A stretch of 64,000 nucleotides of DNA. It comes from Umbelopsis ramanniana AG. Its lineage: Eukaryota; Mucoromycota; Umbelopsidomycetes; Umbelopsidales; Umbelopsidaceae. Below the pieces are notes generated by a model that saw only the letters and a program-made list of their open reading frames with translations, was not told the DNA's origin and searched no databases. Numbering within the stretch: position 1 is the stretch's first letter; each line of letters begins with the position of its first letter. Of the stretch, positions 32,249-44,812 are shown one piece after another. The position numbers and the translations under genes are program-made. The DNA lies in the NCBI RefSeq assembly GCF_025399195.1, contig NW_026252120.1, positions 62,001 to 126,000 on the forward strand. Direction: 5' to 3'.

Positions 32249-33292
32249 ATGGACGTTCTATTTCCAAAAGACTTTGATCTTACTTCTATCGAAAAATGTA
32301 TGATGGACTATGACTGCCACTTCATTGCATATGAAGATGACGAAGCAATCAATTCCAGGCTAGGCACGAATTTCGTAATTCTACAAGAAACATGCTTCAT
32401 TGTTCATGTTGGTGGTGCTACTACTGGTTCTGGTAACGAAGAATTCAAGTGTGACTACGATTGTCGCAATCGTGTCATGAAGGACTTGCACCCAAAGAAA
32501 GGAGAAAAATTTCGCGGCATCTCCGCTACGAGAGGTACTGATGGTATCTATTACAACAGTGCGATACCTTATCTGCTCTTTACAAACGAATGCATAAGAG
32601 GCTATGCAAGTACGGATAATACCATCATTGCCAACTATACACGAGTCGATATACCTAAATTTGCAGAAATAGCCAAGTCCAAGCGGTGTAACGAAAAGTT
32701 CTTTGATGTATACCTTGGGAATGATGACTACATATGCTGTAATAGGCAAACTCTAGAAACATACGAATACAAATCAGCGATCAAATACTGTGTCATTCGG
32801 ATACTATGTGGCAAGTCCAATGATCCATTTCGTCAATTGATTAAGCCTCTACCCAGGAAGTCCTCCAACTTCCATTTGAAAGACATTGAAGGGCATATTG
32901 TGGAAGAAAATACTGATTACTATCTAGAATTATACGACAAAGACAGTGATGTTCTGAAAATTTGGGATAATCTCCTTCACTCAGGTTACTATCTTAGCCG
33001 AACAGAACGGATCATTGTTCAATGTTCCATTGTTAATGGAATACACTATCTTGTTTATAAAAACAAATACCTGCACGTTGCGGATGGAAGTGATGAAATT
33101 ACGTTTACTGACCAGCTACCGGATCGGCACCAGAGATTACAATTCCAAGTCACTGAAGATAACGCCTTCCTAATTCTTAAATGGGACCAATGCAACTTTC
33201 TCATACTTGAAGTCATAACATGTTCTTATGGTTCTGTATACTTCACAACAAATTACTATTCACCTCTTGGGCTGTACTTGAAAAGGGTCTAG
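32249..33292 (+). CDS. Tandem family protein, copy 4
   Basis: Intronless, 347 residues, nine shorter than copy 3 because of a deletion before KPLPRKSSNF. The first 170 residues are about 97% identical to copy 3. From the LETYEYKS stretch on it becomes closer to copy 2 for about 25 residues, then diverges from both (YDKDSDVLKIWDN, LKWDQCNFLILEV, LGLYLKRV). This mosaic suggests recombination or gene conversion between members. Conserved cysteines are kept. It lies tail to tail with the BCS1-like gene, 253 bp apart. Function unknown. Confidence 0.87.
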   Translation: MDVLFPKDFDLTSIEKCMMDYDCHFIAYEDDEAINSRLGTNFVILQETCFIVHVGGATTGSGNEEFKCDYDCRNRVMKDLHPKKGEKFRGISATRGTDGIYYNSAIPYLLFTNECIRGYASTDNTIIANYTRVDIPKFAEIAKSKRCNEKFFDVYLGNDDYICCNRQTLETYEYKSAIKYCVIRILCGKSNDPFRQLIKPLPRKSSNFHLKDIEGHIVEENTDYYLELYDKDSDVLKIWDNLLHSGYYLSRTERIIVQCSIVNGIHYLVYKNKYLHVADGSDEITFTDQLPDRHQRLQFQVTEDNAFLILKWDQCNFLILEVITCSYGSVYFTTNYYSPLGLYLKRV

Positions 33293-33545
33293 AAGTACAT
33301 CCTAACATGATTACACGTCGAGTTTTAGCTGTAGAGTAAGAGAAATTCTGAATATTGTCGTTGGCAAAAGGAAGTACCAGGCAATTGCAGCCTATACAAT
33401 GTTTCTTAAATCGGTTTGTGCATTAATTTAAAGATTTGATATTAACAAAAAAGTTGAGAAAAAAAATGAAGAGACAATATTCACGTCAAGCATGAGTGCC
33501 CCCCAATGGGTACGATATTAGTTACGTATAAGGTACTGTAGCTCT

Positions 33546-36500
33546 TCACTTCTTCTCCGCCTTGACACCTTTGTTACAAGTACTAGCCTTTCGCTGCAAA
33601 AAGTCGTCCAACTCTTTTCTTGCTCGCTCGGTACCTGAGTCGTATTCGCTACTATCTTCAGGATCAGTATTGGCTGTGGCACGTTTTGGACTCTTCGCCA
33701 ATGACTTTCTCCCAGAACGAGTAGGCAAATTGGCGGCTTTATGTAAGCTTGTGTGCTTTTGGGAGCTAGCAAACTTTCGTAGAGGGCTATCGTTATCGTA
33801 GTGGACCTTTTTCCGCGCTTTACCAGCCAAATCTTTGTTGACTGCGGGCTCCAAACATGTGTTCTCCTCTTCTCGCTTAAGCTTTGTATCCGGTTTTTCA
33901 TCCCGCCATTCGTTTTCATCCGAAATCATCTTTTGCTTGCTTCGTTCTCTTTTGAGGCGCCTGTTGAATTTGTAGCTTGCTCGCTTGGCATGAAAGCTTG
34001 GTTTTCGATTTACAGCTCTTTTAATCGGCGTGACAGACTTCTCCCCTAAAACGCGATTTATCACGGCTGCCTCCACCCCTTGTATACCTTCCTTGAAAAT
34101 GAGATCGGTTGCTTCCATAAATGACAGACCCCGGCTCATTTTGTGCTTTAACACATCCGCTACTACCTTTTCCTGTTTCTTGGGAGAAGGAAATGGCATA
34201 CACTCGACTTGTTTACCAGTAGGAGTGAGATCCAGCTCAGATTGTTCGGAATCAGATCTGTTGCCTTCTGAATCATCTTGGTTATCGGTGGACGTATTAT
34301 TGCCATCTAGCACCACTTCTTTTAATTCACCCAAAGGTTCCTTAATAACATCAGTCTCGTCCGGTGGTGGTATCCTCTCAGAAACAGATGCCGTCGGAAG
34401 TCCAGTGGTCAGTGATTGCTTCTCTGGTTCAGCTTCAGATATATCGGTAGCTTTGACTTCCACTTCGAAGTGAGGGGTAATTTCAAGTATTTTTTCGCCG
34501 TGAACATCGGTTTCAGCTGTTATATTAACGTTGGCTTCGACTTCGGCACAAGGTTCGCTTCTGTTTTCTATTTCCTCGTCGTTTTCAAGGTCATCGTTGT
34601 CATCGCTTGGTTCCTTCACAGTACTTTTTGACATTTCTACTATTTGCTCTTCGTCTTCTTCATCAACTGTTTCCTCATCTTCCGTAGCCAGCTCTTCTTC
34701 CTCTGAATTTTCATCACTTCCATCAGTCATAGAAAGAGCTTCTTCTTCTATCACTTCTTCACTTTCAGAATCATGTCGATGGCTGTCAGTATCTTCCTGT
34801 GAGAGCTCATCTTGCTCATACTCCTCGGAAGAAGGGTCAAAATCTTCTTCTGTTGCTTTTTGTTGGTAAATAGGTAGTGTTGGTGTTACTCGCGGGATAG
34901 AAGGTGACGTTACATCTTGAACATTCAAATGCAGTGGGGTTGTTTGCGAAGTGACGACCACAAGCTGATCAACAGGATGAGGTTGGTTGGTAGATTTTGA
35001 TAAAGATGGGCGCAATGACTTGATGAACTCCAAAAATTCGTTTCCTTTATGAGCAATGACTTCAATATCATCATCTCTGCAGCTGAGGAAGAATGCTTGA
35101 ATTTCTGCCGGTGAAACGGTGTATGGCCGAATATAATTTGCGAAGCATCTACTGTAAAACTCGAGGTCATTTTTTGAAAATTTTGGCATCTTATGGCTGG
35201 ATTCGTCGCTTATCGATGACACTTTGCGTTTCATTCCTAAGAAGCTTGCAATAGATCCATAGGTGGCTGTGCTAGTATCGTCAGTAGACTGGTTGATTTG
35301 ACGCTGCCCAAAAAAGTTCATGAACATTTGCCGAATCTGAAAGTCATCAGCTAAGTTGAATGGTATCCGTCTGTCAACCCTAGGAATAACATCATCTCAG
35401 TAAATAGGCGGATCTAAAGAATCTTGGAGTGGACAGTAGCTTACCTTCCTGGTCGCAGAAGCGCAGCATCCAAAAGTTCAACTGAATTTGTAGCCATGAA
35501 AACAACTGGAAAAGATATTAGAATGTGCGTTAATGGCAGTAACAATGATTCATATCTCCTTACTTGTGCCTTCCTGTGATGTTACCCCATCCAAGCAATT
35601 CAAAATACTGTGCCAGCTAAGTCCATTGCGTATGTACTTGGACATTGAGGCAAGAGCATCGACATCTTCGATCAAAATCACTGAGTTTTGGGGGATGGTG
35701 TTCATCATTGAATTCAAGTTTGCTTCCGTTAAGGTTGGGTCGGAAAGGTTGATAGTGCATATATGCATGCGAAAGTAGGTAACCAAAGCCTGTACTAACG
35801 ATGATTTTCCTGTTCCTGGAGGACCTTCAAATAGGTACGTGCGTCGATAAGGAATGTTCTGGTGTTGATATAATTTGCTGGATGCGGAGAAACGCTTTAT
35901 GTCTTTGGACATTCGGTTAGTAACACGTAAATTGATATAGTAAATTTTGAAGGCTAATTATCACCTGCTATGAGATCTTCTTTTAACCCAACTGGCAAAA
36001 CCACCGAATCTAAATCCCGTATCTCCTTGTAATATGTCGAAGACCCTGTTATTACAAAAGGTAAATTTAGCTATAAGTTATAGTCCACAGGTCATCCAAA
36101 GAATATTTTGCTTACATCGGTGGTGTGGGCTGATGTATTGATAGATCCGTATCTAATTTTGATAATGTGAGACCGTGTCGTCAGTTTAGACTTAAAATTC
36201 TTATCTATTACCTTTCCATCATGTCTTTTCTCAAATGATTTGATGGCTGTGTCAACAAGTTCTTGGAGACAAGTTGGACTTCTCGATAACGTCCATAGCC
36301 TAATGGTCTTATTCGAAATTTGATGTGTCGCCCGCTGGAAAGGGAACGATGGCTCATTGGACGGTGAATGTTGTTCCAAGGTGTCTTTGCGAATCCGGAT
36401 CTTCTTTCCCTTGAAATGAATACTATGGCTCCCATACCCTGAGTTGCAGTTGATATGAAGACAATTGAGAAAATGCCGATTTAATTGGTACAATGAATTT

Positions 36501-37023
36501 AGCTTGCGTTATTGTTACCTGGCGTATACTTTACAGTTGAACTAGTTTGGCCATCGCTTTGTATTTTACGCTGCTGAAGATTTGACCCTACGATCGTCGT
36601 TGCAAGCAGATTATTGAATTCGTGATGTTTTGATATATCTGCTAAGAATTCTTCAACAGCCTGATACACTTCGTCTCGTTCTTCTATTGTTACGCTAACC
36701 GACACAGCGTTCCATATACGCGATTGCAAGTTGGACAGAGCAGTGTGTGAAGGGCCGAGTAGTGAGCCTAGAAATCTGTGTGAGTATTTAGTCTTATTGC
36801 TGACATTTTGAATTCAACCCGTACCGCATATAAGTAAAAAGGCGCCGGTAGACAAATATTCGTTGCCAACAAGACCGCGAATGGCATCGGTAACGGTTTT
36901 CCCCAGAAGATTCTCAGTATATCCCGGTTCAAATAGCTGCTTAACAGCTGAAAAGCTGGATTCTGTGAGCCGCTGGCTAGTTTCTTTGAGCCACGACCAG
37001 TCGAGATCTTGAAATGCTGCCAT
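33546..37023 (-). CDS. BCS1-like AAA ATPase with long disordered C-terminal extension
   Basis: Exons on the minus strand: 37023-36825, 36767-36519, 36438-36212, 36152-36116, 36045-35965, 35902-35564, 35505-35445, 35379-33546 (1008 residues; yeast Bcs1 has 456). The N-terminus has one hydrophobic segment (YLSTGAFLLICGGSLLG) and a BCS1_N-like region. Walker A GPPGTGKSS is at 291-299, Walker B VILIEDVDA at 339-347, and the arginine-finger stretch ALLRPGRVDRRIPF follows. After the AAA lid (about residue 510) comes an extension of about 500 residues: first acidic (long E/D runs), then basic with a likely nuclear-type Arg/Lys cluster. True Bcs1 inserts the Rieske protein in mitochondria; the tail makes that role doubtful and suggests one of the expanded fungal BCS1-like proteins, perhaps acting elsewhere. 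ATPase call firm, role not. Confidence 0.85.
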
Positions 37024-38615
37024 GTAGACAAACGCAGTATCTCCTGAAGATTTTCAAATATTAAACTCAGATGTACGCGTTTTACAGCGGCTAAACTTCT
37101 CGTGTCTCGTACAAAATTCGGGATATTTCTGACATTTCCATAGCATAATCTTACACCATCCGCATACATGCTCTTACGACATACCAGACAAAGGCTTAAT
37201 TATCTGAACGACATGGGAAAATGATGCAGAAGCTCCCCAGAACAGCTCCAACATATTGGATCAAAGCACTCTTAGGAAACCAAAAAATCACTGTAGGGGA
37301 TCCCGGGAAGCATGAATACCAAGGTGAGCAGAGTCTACGGGAATTGGATATTTAAATTGTGACCTATGCAAACACACGCGGAGCCACTGAAAAGAAGATA
37401 CTTGACTTAACAACTACACGAGCTATCAACTGCTGGCAACTCATACATGAGAGAAGAGTACCCTAGGTTGGCAATCCTTTAGAATAGGCATCAGGAACGA
37501 GTTAACGCGTACGAATTCTAGAAAGCTAGAAAGTGATAAGATGGAAAGGAACCGCTAAACAAGTATCCAGAAGGTATAATACATGTATTTCGTATGATAA
37601 GGAGCGATTTAAGAAAAGCAAGTGTCCTCTAGTATAATATATATTTCCACTTACTGTATCATTTATCATTCATGATGCGCAGCGTCGGCAAAGTTAAAAA
37701 CGGGATTGACCTGCAAGTCGTACTCAAGCCCAGACACCTCTTGAATAGCTATTCCTTTAATTCATGTGTTGCAAGGCTTGCACATGCAATGTCTCGGCCA
37801 TCCTCTTACATCAGTTGAATGCAAAATTTGATGCTATTAATGTAAGTAAGAGTTACATCGTTTGTTAAAAAAGTCGGTCAGTGAAAGGGAAAGAGCCACA
37901 GCGTGACAGAGAGCCGCTGAATGTGGGAGGTGTGAGCGTGCAGTGCAATAAGAAGAAACTTGTCTGTAACTGGAAGCTGCTAAACTTTGACCTTAAATAT
38001 TCTTGGCTTCACTTGCTAGCAGTAAACATTATGGTCATAGTTTGCATTTTAGAGCCCGTTGTATTCTCCCATTAGTTCCATATGAGACAATTTGCAATAC
38101 TACTTACTGCGATCTAAAGGTAAGCAATGATAAATTGTAATACAGTTTGCATAGCCAGTCAATTAGCTTGCTGTCTTCAAAATAAAAACAGTTGAATGGT
38201 TCATTTGGCATACGGACATGTGCAATAATAGGACCATTTAAATTTCTCATATTCTAGACCATCTTGAGTGTAGGCTTATGGTATTTCGATCACAATTTCG
38301 GCTCACTCATTCAGTGCGATGTCAGCCATCTAAGTGAAATAATAAGATAAAGATGAATGAAGCTAGAGGCGTCAACGAGCTACACCTAGAAATCCGGGCA
38401 AAGTACTGCTTATGAGATCGGCCGAAAGGCAACAATGGCAACGTGCGGACACCAATTTCCACACCGCAACCATCAATGTTCCACAAGCTGGATTTTGGAT
38501 CTCAAAATTAGAAAATCAGAGCTATCTGTTCAAACTTCCATCGTTTCCATTCTCTTTCTTCACCGTCAACTCCTTCCACCCATTCCACTCTTTTCACTCG
38601 AGGTTGTCGACAATC
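37024..38615. other. Intergenic region without a supported gene
   Basis: About 1.6 kb between two divergent starts (BCS1-like minus, subtilase plus). Several short ORFs exist but none shows domain, splice or codon support. The last 100 bp before the subtilase ATG are pyrimidine-rich. Confidence 0.45.
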
Positions 38616-40413
38616 ATGGTGCGTTCGATAGTGTTTATGCTATCGCTATGTGTGTTTCCGGGAATGATAAGCGCCCATAAAGCAACTTCATCACCTGGAA
38701 AGTATATCATAGAATTAGGAAATTCGCCAGATATCGATAGCTGTAAGTACCTGGTTCAAGGAGATGCGGAAATCCAAATCCAAATCATATTACTTACTTG
38801 ATTGACATCGAAGATATCGACAAAATATTTGGTACATTGCAAGCAGCAGCACCTATTCCTATAAACAATACCATCCAACTCCTCAGCTACAGCCAAACAA
38901 CTAAAAAACCCAGTAACGACTCAGTCCAGTTGTTACAAAATGTCAGCATTGGCGACTTTCGAGCAGTCACCGTTTCCGCTCATTCTCTCGACATTTTGCA
39001 AAAACTAGTCAAAGATCATCCTGATGTGCTGTCTATTGTGCCTGATGTTGATCTCACTTTCGACCTCCCGAAACCAACTGCCATTGGGTCTGAATATACC
39101 AAGCGATCTCTCAGAAAGGTACATTTGTAGAGTTAACTCAAGCGACTGTTGAACTTCGTTGGAAACTAACACTTAGCCTTGCAAATTTAGAGAAGCAACA
39201 ATAATTTTCATGAATCCACCTATTACTCAAGGCAGTCAGGCGCACCTTGGAATTTGCTCCGCATATCCGAGCGTACCATAGGTGATACTCATAGCTATGG
39301 ATATCGCAAAAGCGGAGGGTAAGTCTTTGCATTGTATTTCATAACGCTTAATGTTCAGTTATCTAAAGCGAATGTAAAGGCAAGGTGTCACCGTCTATGT
39401 CGTTGATGATGGAGTTGATATCTCCCACCCTGATTTTGGAGGCCGCGCCAAATTTGGATGGACTGCCATCCCCAAAGAGAAGAACAGCCCAGGAGGTGGT
39501 CATGGTAAGTCAATCACTAATATTTCGCAACTTTTCGATGGTGATGTCTCGCTAAAGACTCAATTGGCTTGCCACCGGTTCTATAGGAACTCATGTCTCA
39601 GGTATCATTGCTGGTAGCAAATATGGTGTTGCCAAAAAGGCACACTTGGTATCAGTCCAAGTGCTGGATAAAAATGGCAAAGGATCCATGTCGAATCTGA
39701 TTGCTGGTCTCGACTGGGTTGCGAAACATGCCAAGCGAGGATCATCCATTGTCAATTTATCTCTGGGTGTTGCTAAGACCACGCCCGGTGCAAATGCCCT
39801 GAATCAAGGTATGAAGACATCAATGTCCCGTAGTACCATGGCTTCTTTCATGTTCTCATCTGGTTTTAATCCATTTAGCCGTTGATGCTCTCGTTAAAGC
39901 TGGTATTCCTGTCTTCGTCGCTGCTGGTAATTCTGCTAGGTAAACCGGGTTATTCCGTGCCGTACAATTCCATTGAAACAATCTGCTAATATTACCTTCA
40001 AACAGTGACGCATGCAACATCCTTCCCGCCGGTAACAAGAACGTATTTGCCGTCGCTGCTATTGACAATAAGGATGTAATGGATCCCAACGCTTGCTATG
40101 GAAAATGTGTCGATCTTTTCGCTCCAGGTGTAGACGTAACATCAGACTATTTGAACAATAAGGTTGCTACAATGTCTGGAAGTTCTATGGCGTAAGTTTA
40201 ATTTAACCACACTAGACACTGAGAACAAGTGTAACTGACAGCACTTTTCTAAGGTCCCCACATATTGCTGGTCTGGCTGCAATCGAACTACCTTACATTA
40301 AATCCAAGAAACCCGCCGATGTCTACAAAGCGATCACCCATCGCGCCACTGCCAATCACATCAAGAATCTTAAGTCTCACACTGTTAATGGCATAGCGTA
40401 CAGCAAATTTTAG
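38616..40413 (+). CDS. Secreted subtilase, proteinase K/cerevisin type (S8)
   Basis: Serine endopeptidase made as a secreted zymogen. Exons 38616-38742, 38814-39118, 39191-39318, 39380-39504, 39587-39808, 39879-39939, 40006-40191, 40254-40413 give 437 residues. Signal peptide MVRSIVFMLSLCVFPGMISA, then an I9-type propeptide from GKYIIELGN to about residue 140. Catalytic triad: VVDDGVDISHPDFGG (Asp about 196), GHGTHVSGI (His about 228) and SGSSMASPHIAG (Ser about 383). The oxyanion Asn is in VAAGNSA. All are intact, so it is probably active. It may be vacuolar like cerevisin or extracellular like proteinase K; the basic linker YTKRSLRK before the mature domain could be the maturation site. It converges with the first beta-galactosidase gene, 100 bp apart. 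Confidence 0.94.
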
Positions 40414-40513
40414 ACATACTAGAATTTGTAGCAATGCGTGCTAGCTATCAAAATAGCAAGTGATAATAAATTAGTTGCTTAATACATTACAGCTTTACTC
40501 TATAAGGATAGCA

Positions 40514-43500
40514 CTAAAATCGAGTAGCCGGATCATAACCGGGAGAGTTCACTAGTGTTGTAACGCCCTTTGAAGATAGCAGAGTACCATAGGCTTCTAG
40601 TGAGACTTTGCCAAAGCTAGTACTATTATCCAATGGAACGACACCTATAGATAAAGTATTAGGTCCGTTGTGATTTAAAATGCCTTCTGGAATGTAGAAT
40701 AGGCGTTGTGGACCGAGATCGTTTGCTGGAACATTGAAACTGAGCAAAATGCAGCTTGTGGTATAACGGGTTTACTTTTACCTACCATATTTTCCAAGCT
40801 TCCACCCATTCACGAATAGAACGGCTCGATATCGTTTGCTGGTATTATCTTCAAACCTTACACCAATGGGAACGTCATAATTTTCTGGAATGTCAAGATT
40901 GAAAGTTGTGCGATACCAAGAGAGTCCGGTCCTGTTCCTATCATCTGGTACTGAAACCTTCTCCCACTGCGAATCTGGGTAGCCGGGAAGGTGCCAACCC
41001 ATTCTTTCTCCATACAATCCACCTTCATTGTATGGCCCACGGATTTTATCCACGATGTCTTCTCCGTTCAAATTACCTAGCAACAGCAGTTAGAGAGAGT
41101 ATAATCTACCATAGCCTTTTCTTTGAATAACAACCTTGAACCTTCCACTCGATGCCATCAGGTTTGAGGCCGATCAATGATACATCTGTAAAACCACGTG
41201 GTTGTTTGTATGTGTCGTCTGCAGCACCATCCTCTTCGTGCCCAGTAGTCCATGCTAAAAGTGCCAACACATTTTTACCATTGGCATTCAGTATAGTTTT
41301 GTCGATAGCAAATGTTCCTGTGGGTGTCGTTTCACCTCCAAGGTACTCCCCATTCAACCAGGCAATCCAAGCACCGCCAGTTCCTGTGCTTGCAGTGATC
41401 ATAATGTTTGTAACAGAATCGGAGTCATCAAATGTTCCTCGGAACCATAGGCTTCCATAGTGATAGCCTGAAAATGGATGTTGCGGTTAACATGAAAGAT
41501 ATATATTTCATACCTCTTGCTCATTCACTTTACCATATTCGTCACCATAGAGCACTGGGTATGTTGTCGGCTTGTATGGACTATTTGTACTTGTGTGGTT
41601 GGCGTTCATCCAGTCAGAATCATCAAATGACAGTTGCGTTTCTGGAGAGGCGCTAATGTACTGCCAGCTGGCTTTTGAAAGGTCGGTCAAAGTAATGTCA
41701 GCGCTGGGTCCCGGTATGAAGGACGTCCAGGTACCATAAGATGTGTTTCTTAGCTGAAGGGTTTGGTCGTTCCAGGTGATGGTGTTTATACTCTCAGAAG
41801 CGACAATTTCAATGTTAGTGTCTTGGTCTATGTCGCCATACAACGATAACGTGCTTCCTATTACTGAAGCATTGCGGACTAGATATGGTCCAGAAATGAG
41901 TACTCGCTCATCTGGTGCAATCTCAGGTGCCCACCATTTGGTCGCGCTTTCGTACCCAGCTACAAGGACCAAGAGGTCTTTGTTGGGTGATGAGATACAT
42001 ATTGGATTGGTGCCGTCGGGATGATGATAGTTGACCTGAAGGACATTGTTATTGTAGTCGCTTGTTACGTCAAAAGAACTACAAGTCAGATTGGCATCTC
42101 CAGAAGGATATTTCAGCGCAATTTCACCGGCATGTCCTTCATATGCATAAACCAGTAAAACATCTCGGGAATCTTGCACGATATGGGTAAAGATTTCACT
42201 TGTTGAATACACCAAATGTTGTGATCCAAAGTCGTAGTAAGCGGTGATGATTTTGGAATCTCGCCCATCTAGAGTCAAATAGGTACCCTTTTTGGCGGGA
42301 ATAGAGTACCGACCATCTTCTGTACTTATGAATATATTAAAGCTAAAGAGATGACGTTAAGCGAATACTACCATTTATGCTCTGGCTCCTGTGTAACTTC
42401 ACGCTTACTTGCTCACGCTTAAAGAAGACGCTATCAGATGCTGTGCTATGTAAAACTGTGTTTTAGTATTAGGGTCTTGTAGTGAGTCTACAAGGATAGC
42501 AAGGTTGGTCGAAAAGGCAGTACAGTGGTCTGTTGAAGTAAACGGCTTGACGGTGTTGATAAATGTAGCTAAACGTTTTATCAATACAATCATACATAGT
42601 GTCAATAATATTCAGATATAATGACTCACCTTGTAGCTTTACTTCATATGCCTTTGCAGTCATCATTCGAGGCTCTGATATTGAGGCTCCGTAATCGTAA
42701 CTGGTATATACGGCTGAGGCTCATGAGATTCGGTACGAACGGGCAGCAACAAATTTTTGTCTTAACTCACTAGGCTCAGCCATATCTCCCCAAGTCGTTC
42801 CACCTAAAATGGTTGATGATCAATAAAATGGATGAGCTAAAATGACTGTCAATCAAAAATTACATACCATAGGCCATATACAGATTGTGAATGGTAGCTC
42901 CGTGGGCATAGTTGTTCTTGTAGAAAACCTTAGCGAAGCGCTCATTTACCAGTTGTTGGCAGCTGCCATAGCCAGGCCCACCTATTCAAGATAGTCATCA
43001 ATTTCTATCACCCAATATAGTTCCTAAACATTCATCGGAAACACCTTACCCCATGGATCAAAAGCCCCTCCTGATTATGACAAAATGAATCAATAGTTCA
43101 TCGTTTTAAACTATGAGCGTATAGCATTTCGTACCTTGGAACTCGTAGATTGCCAGTGGCTCACTTGGGTTCGTTACCTGATGAAATAGCCGGAAGATCT
43201 TTGGTGTTTTGAGGGGCCAGCTATCGGGATTACTGCAGTCAAATCCGACAGGGTATGAGTCAAAACCGTAAACATCGACGGAACCCTTGCCATTTGCAAA
43301 ATTTCTCAAAGTTGCTGCGTCATTGAAAGTTGTTGGAACAACAATTCCATCGGCACGAACTTTCTCCTCTAGAGCTTGCATGTAGTTAGCATCCACATTG
43401 TAGGTATATTCGTTTTCTGCTCGTCAGTGTATGCGTTAGCGATGTAAAAGAAAGATCAAAGCCGGTTGTCAATTTGAAAAAATTCATTACCGATTTGGTA

Positions 43501-44173
43501 TAGAATGATGGGACCGCCTTGATCGATTTGCTGTTTCTCAATGTAGGGATTGATGGCCGAAAAATATTCTTTCCAGTTTGCTTCGTACTCCTCATTGTTT
43601 TGCCTAGCTTTGCTCTTCATGTTAACCAGCCACCCTGGAAACCCTCCATTGTCAACTTCTGCATTGATCTGATCATTTCGTTATGATGAATGTCCAGCAC
43701 GTTAGTACCTTGACGATAGCTGTAAACAATATTCGTCATCTTACATAAGGGCCCGGCCGAGCAATAACGTAAAGTCCCGCTTCTTGAGCCATCCGCAAAC
43801 ACTGTTCAATATCACGTATTCCTTCGAAATCATAATCGTCTTGCATGGATGAATGGTATGCCCAAGAAAAATACAACGATACAGTGTTGAATCCTAATGC
43901 TTTCATCTTTTGGAATACATCTCTCCATAAATCCGGTGAGGGTAGTCGAAAATACTGCGGGAATGAGAGTGTGAATGATGCCGTTTTATGTAGAGAACGT
44001 TGTAGACATGATCTTACATGAAATTCTCCCGAGAAAATGAACTTCCGCTCGCCATTGATCAATAGAGAGTATTTATCCCAAGTGACTTTGCTGGTAGTAT
44101 TTGTTGCTGTCAGACTCAACACGACATTGATGAAAAAGATGACTACTACAGTCAATATTCCTTTTTGGAACAT
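40514..44173 (-). CDS. Secreted beta-galactosidase, GH35, copy A
   Basis: Five-domain fungal beta-galactosidase of about 950-1000 residues, about 13 exons, releasing galactose from beta-galactosides. I start at 44173, where MFQKGILTVVVIFFINVVL opens a signal peptide; a start nine codons upstream (44200) is possible. Catalytic domain: WDKYSLLINGERKFIFSGEFH, FNTVSLYFSWAYH, ARPGPY, INAEVDNGGFPGWL, acid/base Glu in YQIENEYTYN, nucleophile Glu in YEFQGGAFDPWGG. C-terminal jelly-roll domains include WIAWLNGEYLGG, RMGWHLPGYPDSQW, GLSWYRTTFNLDIP, FVNGWKLGKYG. The codon of the acid/base Glu is split by an intron (G|AA). Unlike copies B and C, its GGTTWGD coding stretch is in one ordinary exon. It is downstream-most of three same-strand tandem copies and probably arose by duplication. 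Confidence 0.93.
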
Positions 44174-44812
44174 CTTTCCAGAACCAAAGAAACAGACCAA
44201 GATTTGTACCTGTTTATAAGTTTTTTGCGCAGTGTCCTGACCTCAAGTGTGAGAAACAGGGTACGCCTTAGACGGTTCCTGCCTTATATGGAGGTTGCTA
44301 GTCAGGCGCACGATCACCAACCTCTCTCGACCCGTGGTTTCAGATACTGCTGACTGGTGAATCAGCGTAGTTACAAATAGTAGTGATGAAGTTAAGGTGT
44401 GTTATCATTTCAATGAAAAAGCTCAGTAAATAAGTACAACTAGAGATTTCAGATCACCGAAGTATCAAAACAGGTAAAGCATCGAATATACAAGTTAGTG
44501 TCTAACCTCTAAGTTGATGTGGCTGAGCACGTGCAATGCAATGGCGTTGAGAATGATGGTGGACTGCATAATTGTCGCGCAAATGCCAGTGCTTCCTCGA
44601 TGAGCGCAGAACCTTGTGAACGAATATATTTAGTTCTGAAGCAAAGACGACTGTGATCATGAAAAAACTCCTGATATGAAATAATGTATATACATGGTGC
44701 TTTCGTCTACTCTAGTCCTAAATATCGTACCGGATGAAATCATCCATCACTTTTCTAACAGCACAGATAGTTCAAAAACTTTCCATTTATTTTATAAATG
44801 ATTTCACTATAC
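44174..44812. other. Spacer between GH35 copies A and B
   Basis: 639 bp holding the promoter of copy A (minus strand) and the 3' end of copy B. No ORF or repeat is supported. Confidence 0.4.

Noticed and set aside
34030-34869. Plus-strand Ser-rich ORFs (147 and 112 codons)
   Set aside because: Antisense shadows of the Glu/Asp-rich tail of the BCS1-like protein; Ser-rich antisense frames are expected there.
36768-37169. 133-codon minus-strand ORF overlapping the BCS1-like start
   Set aside because: The other frame (start 37023) splices into the BCS1_N-like region, this one does not.
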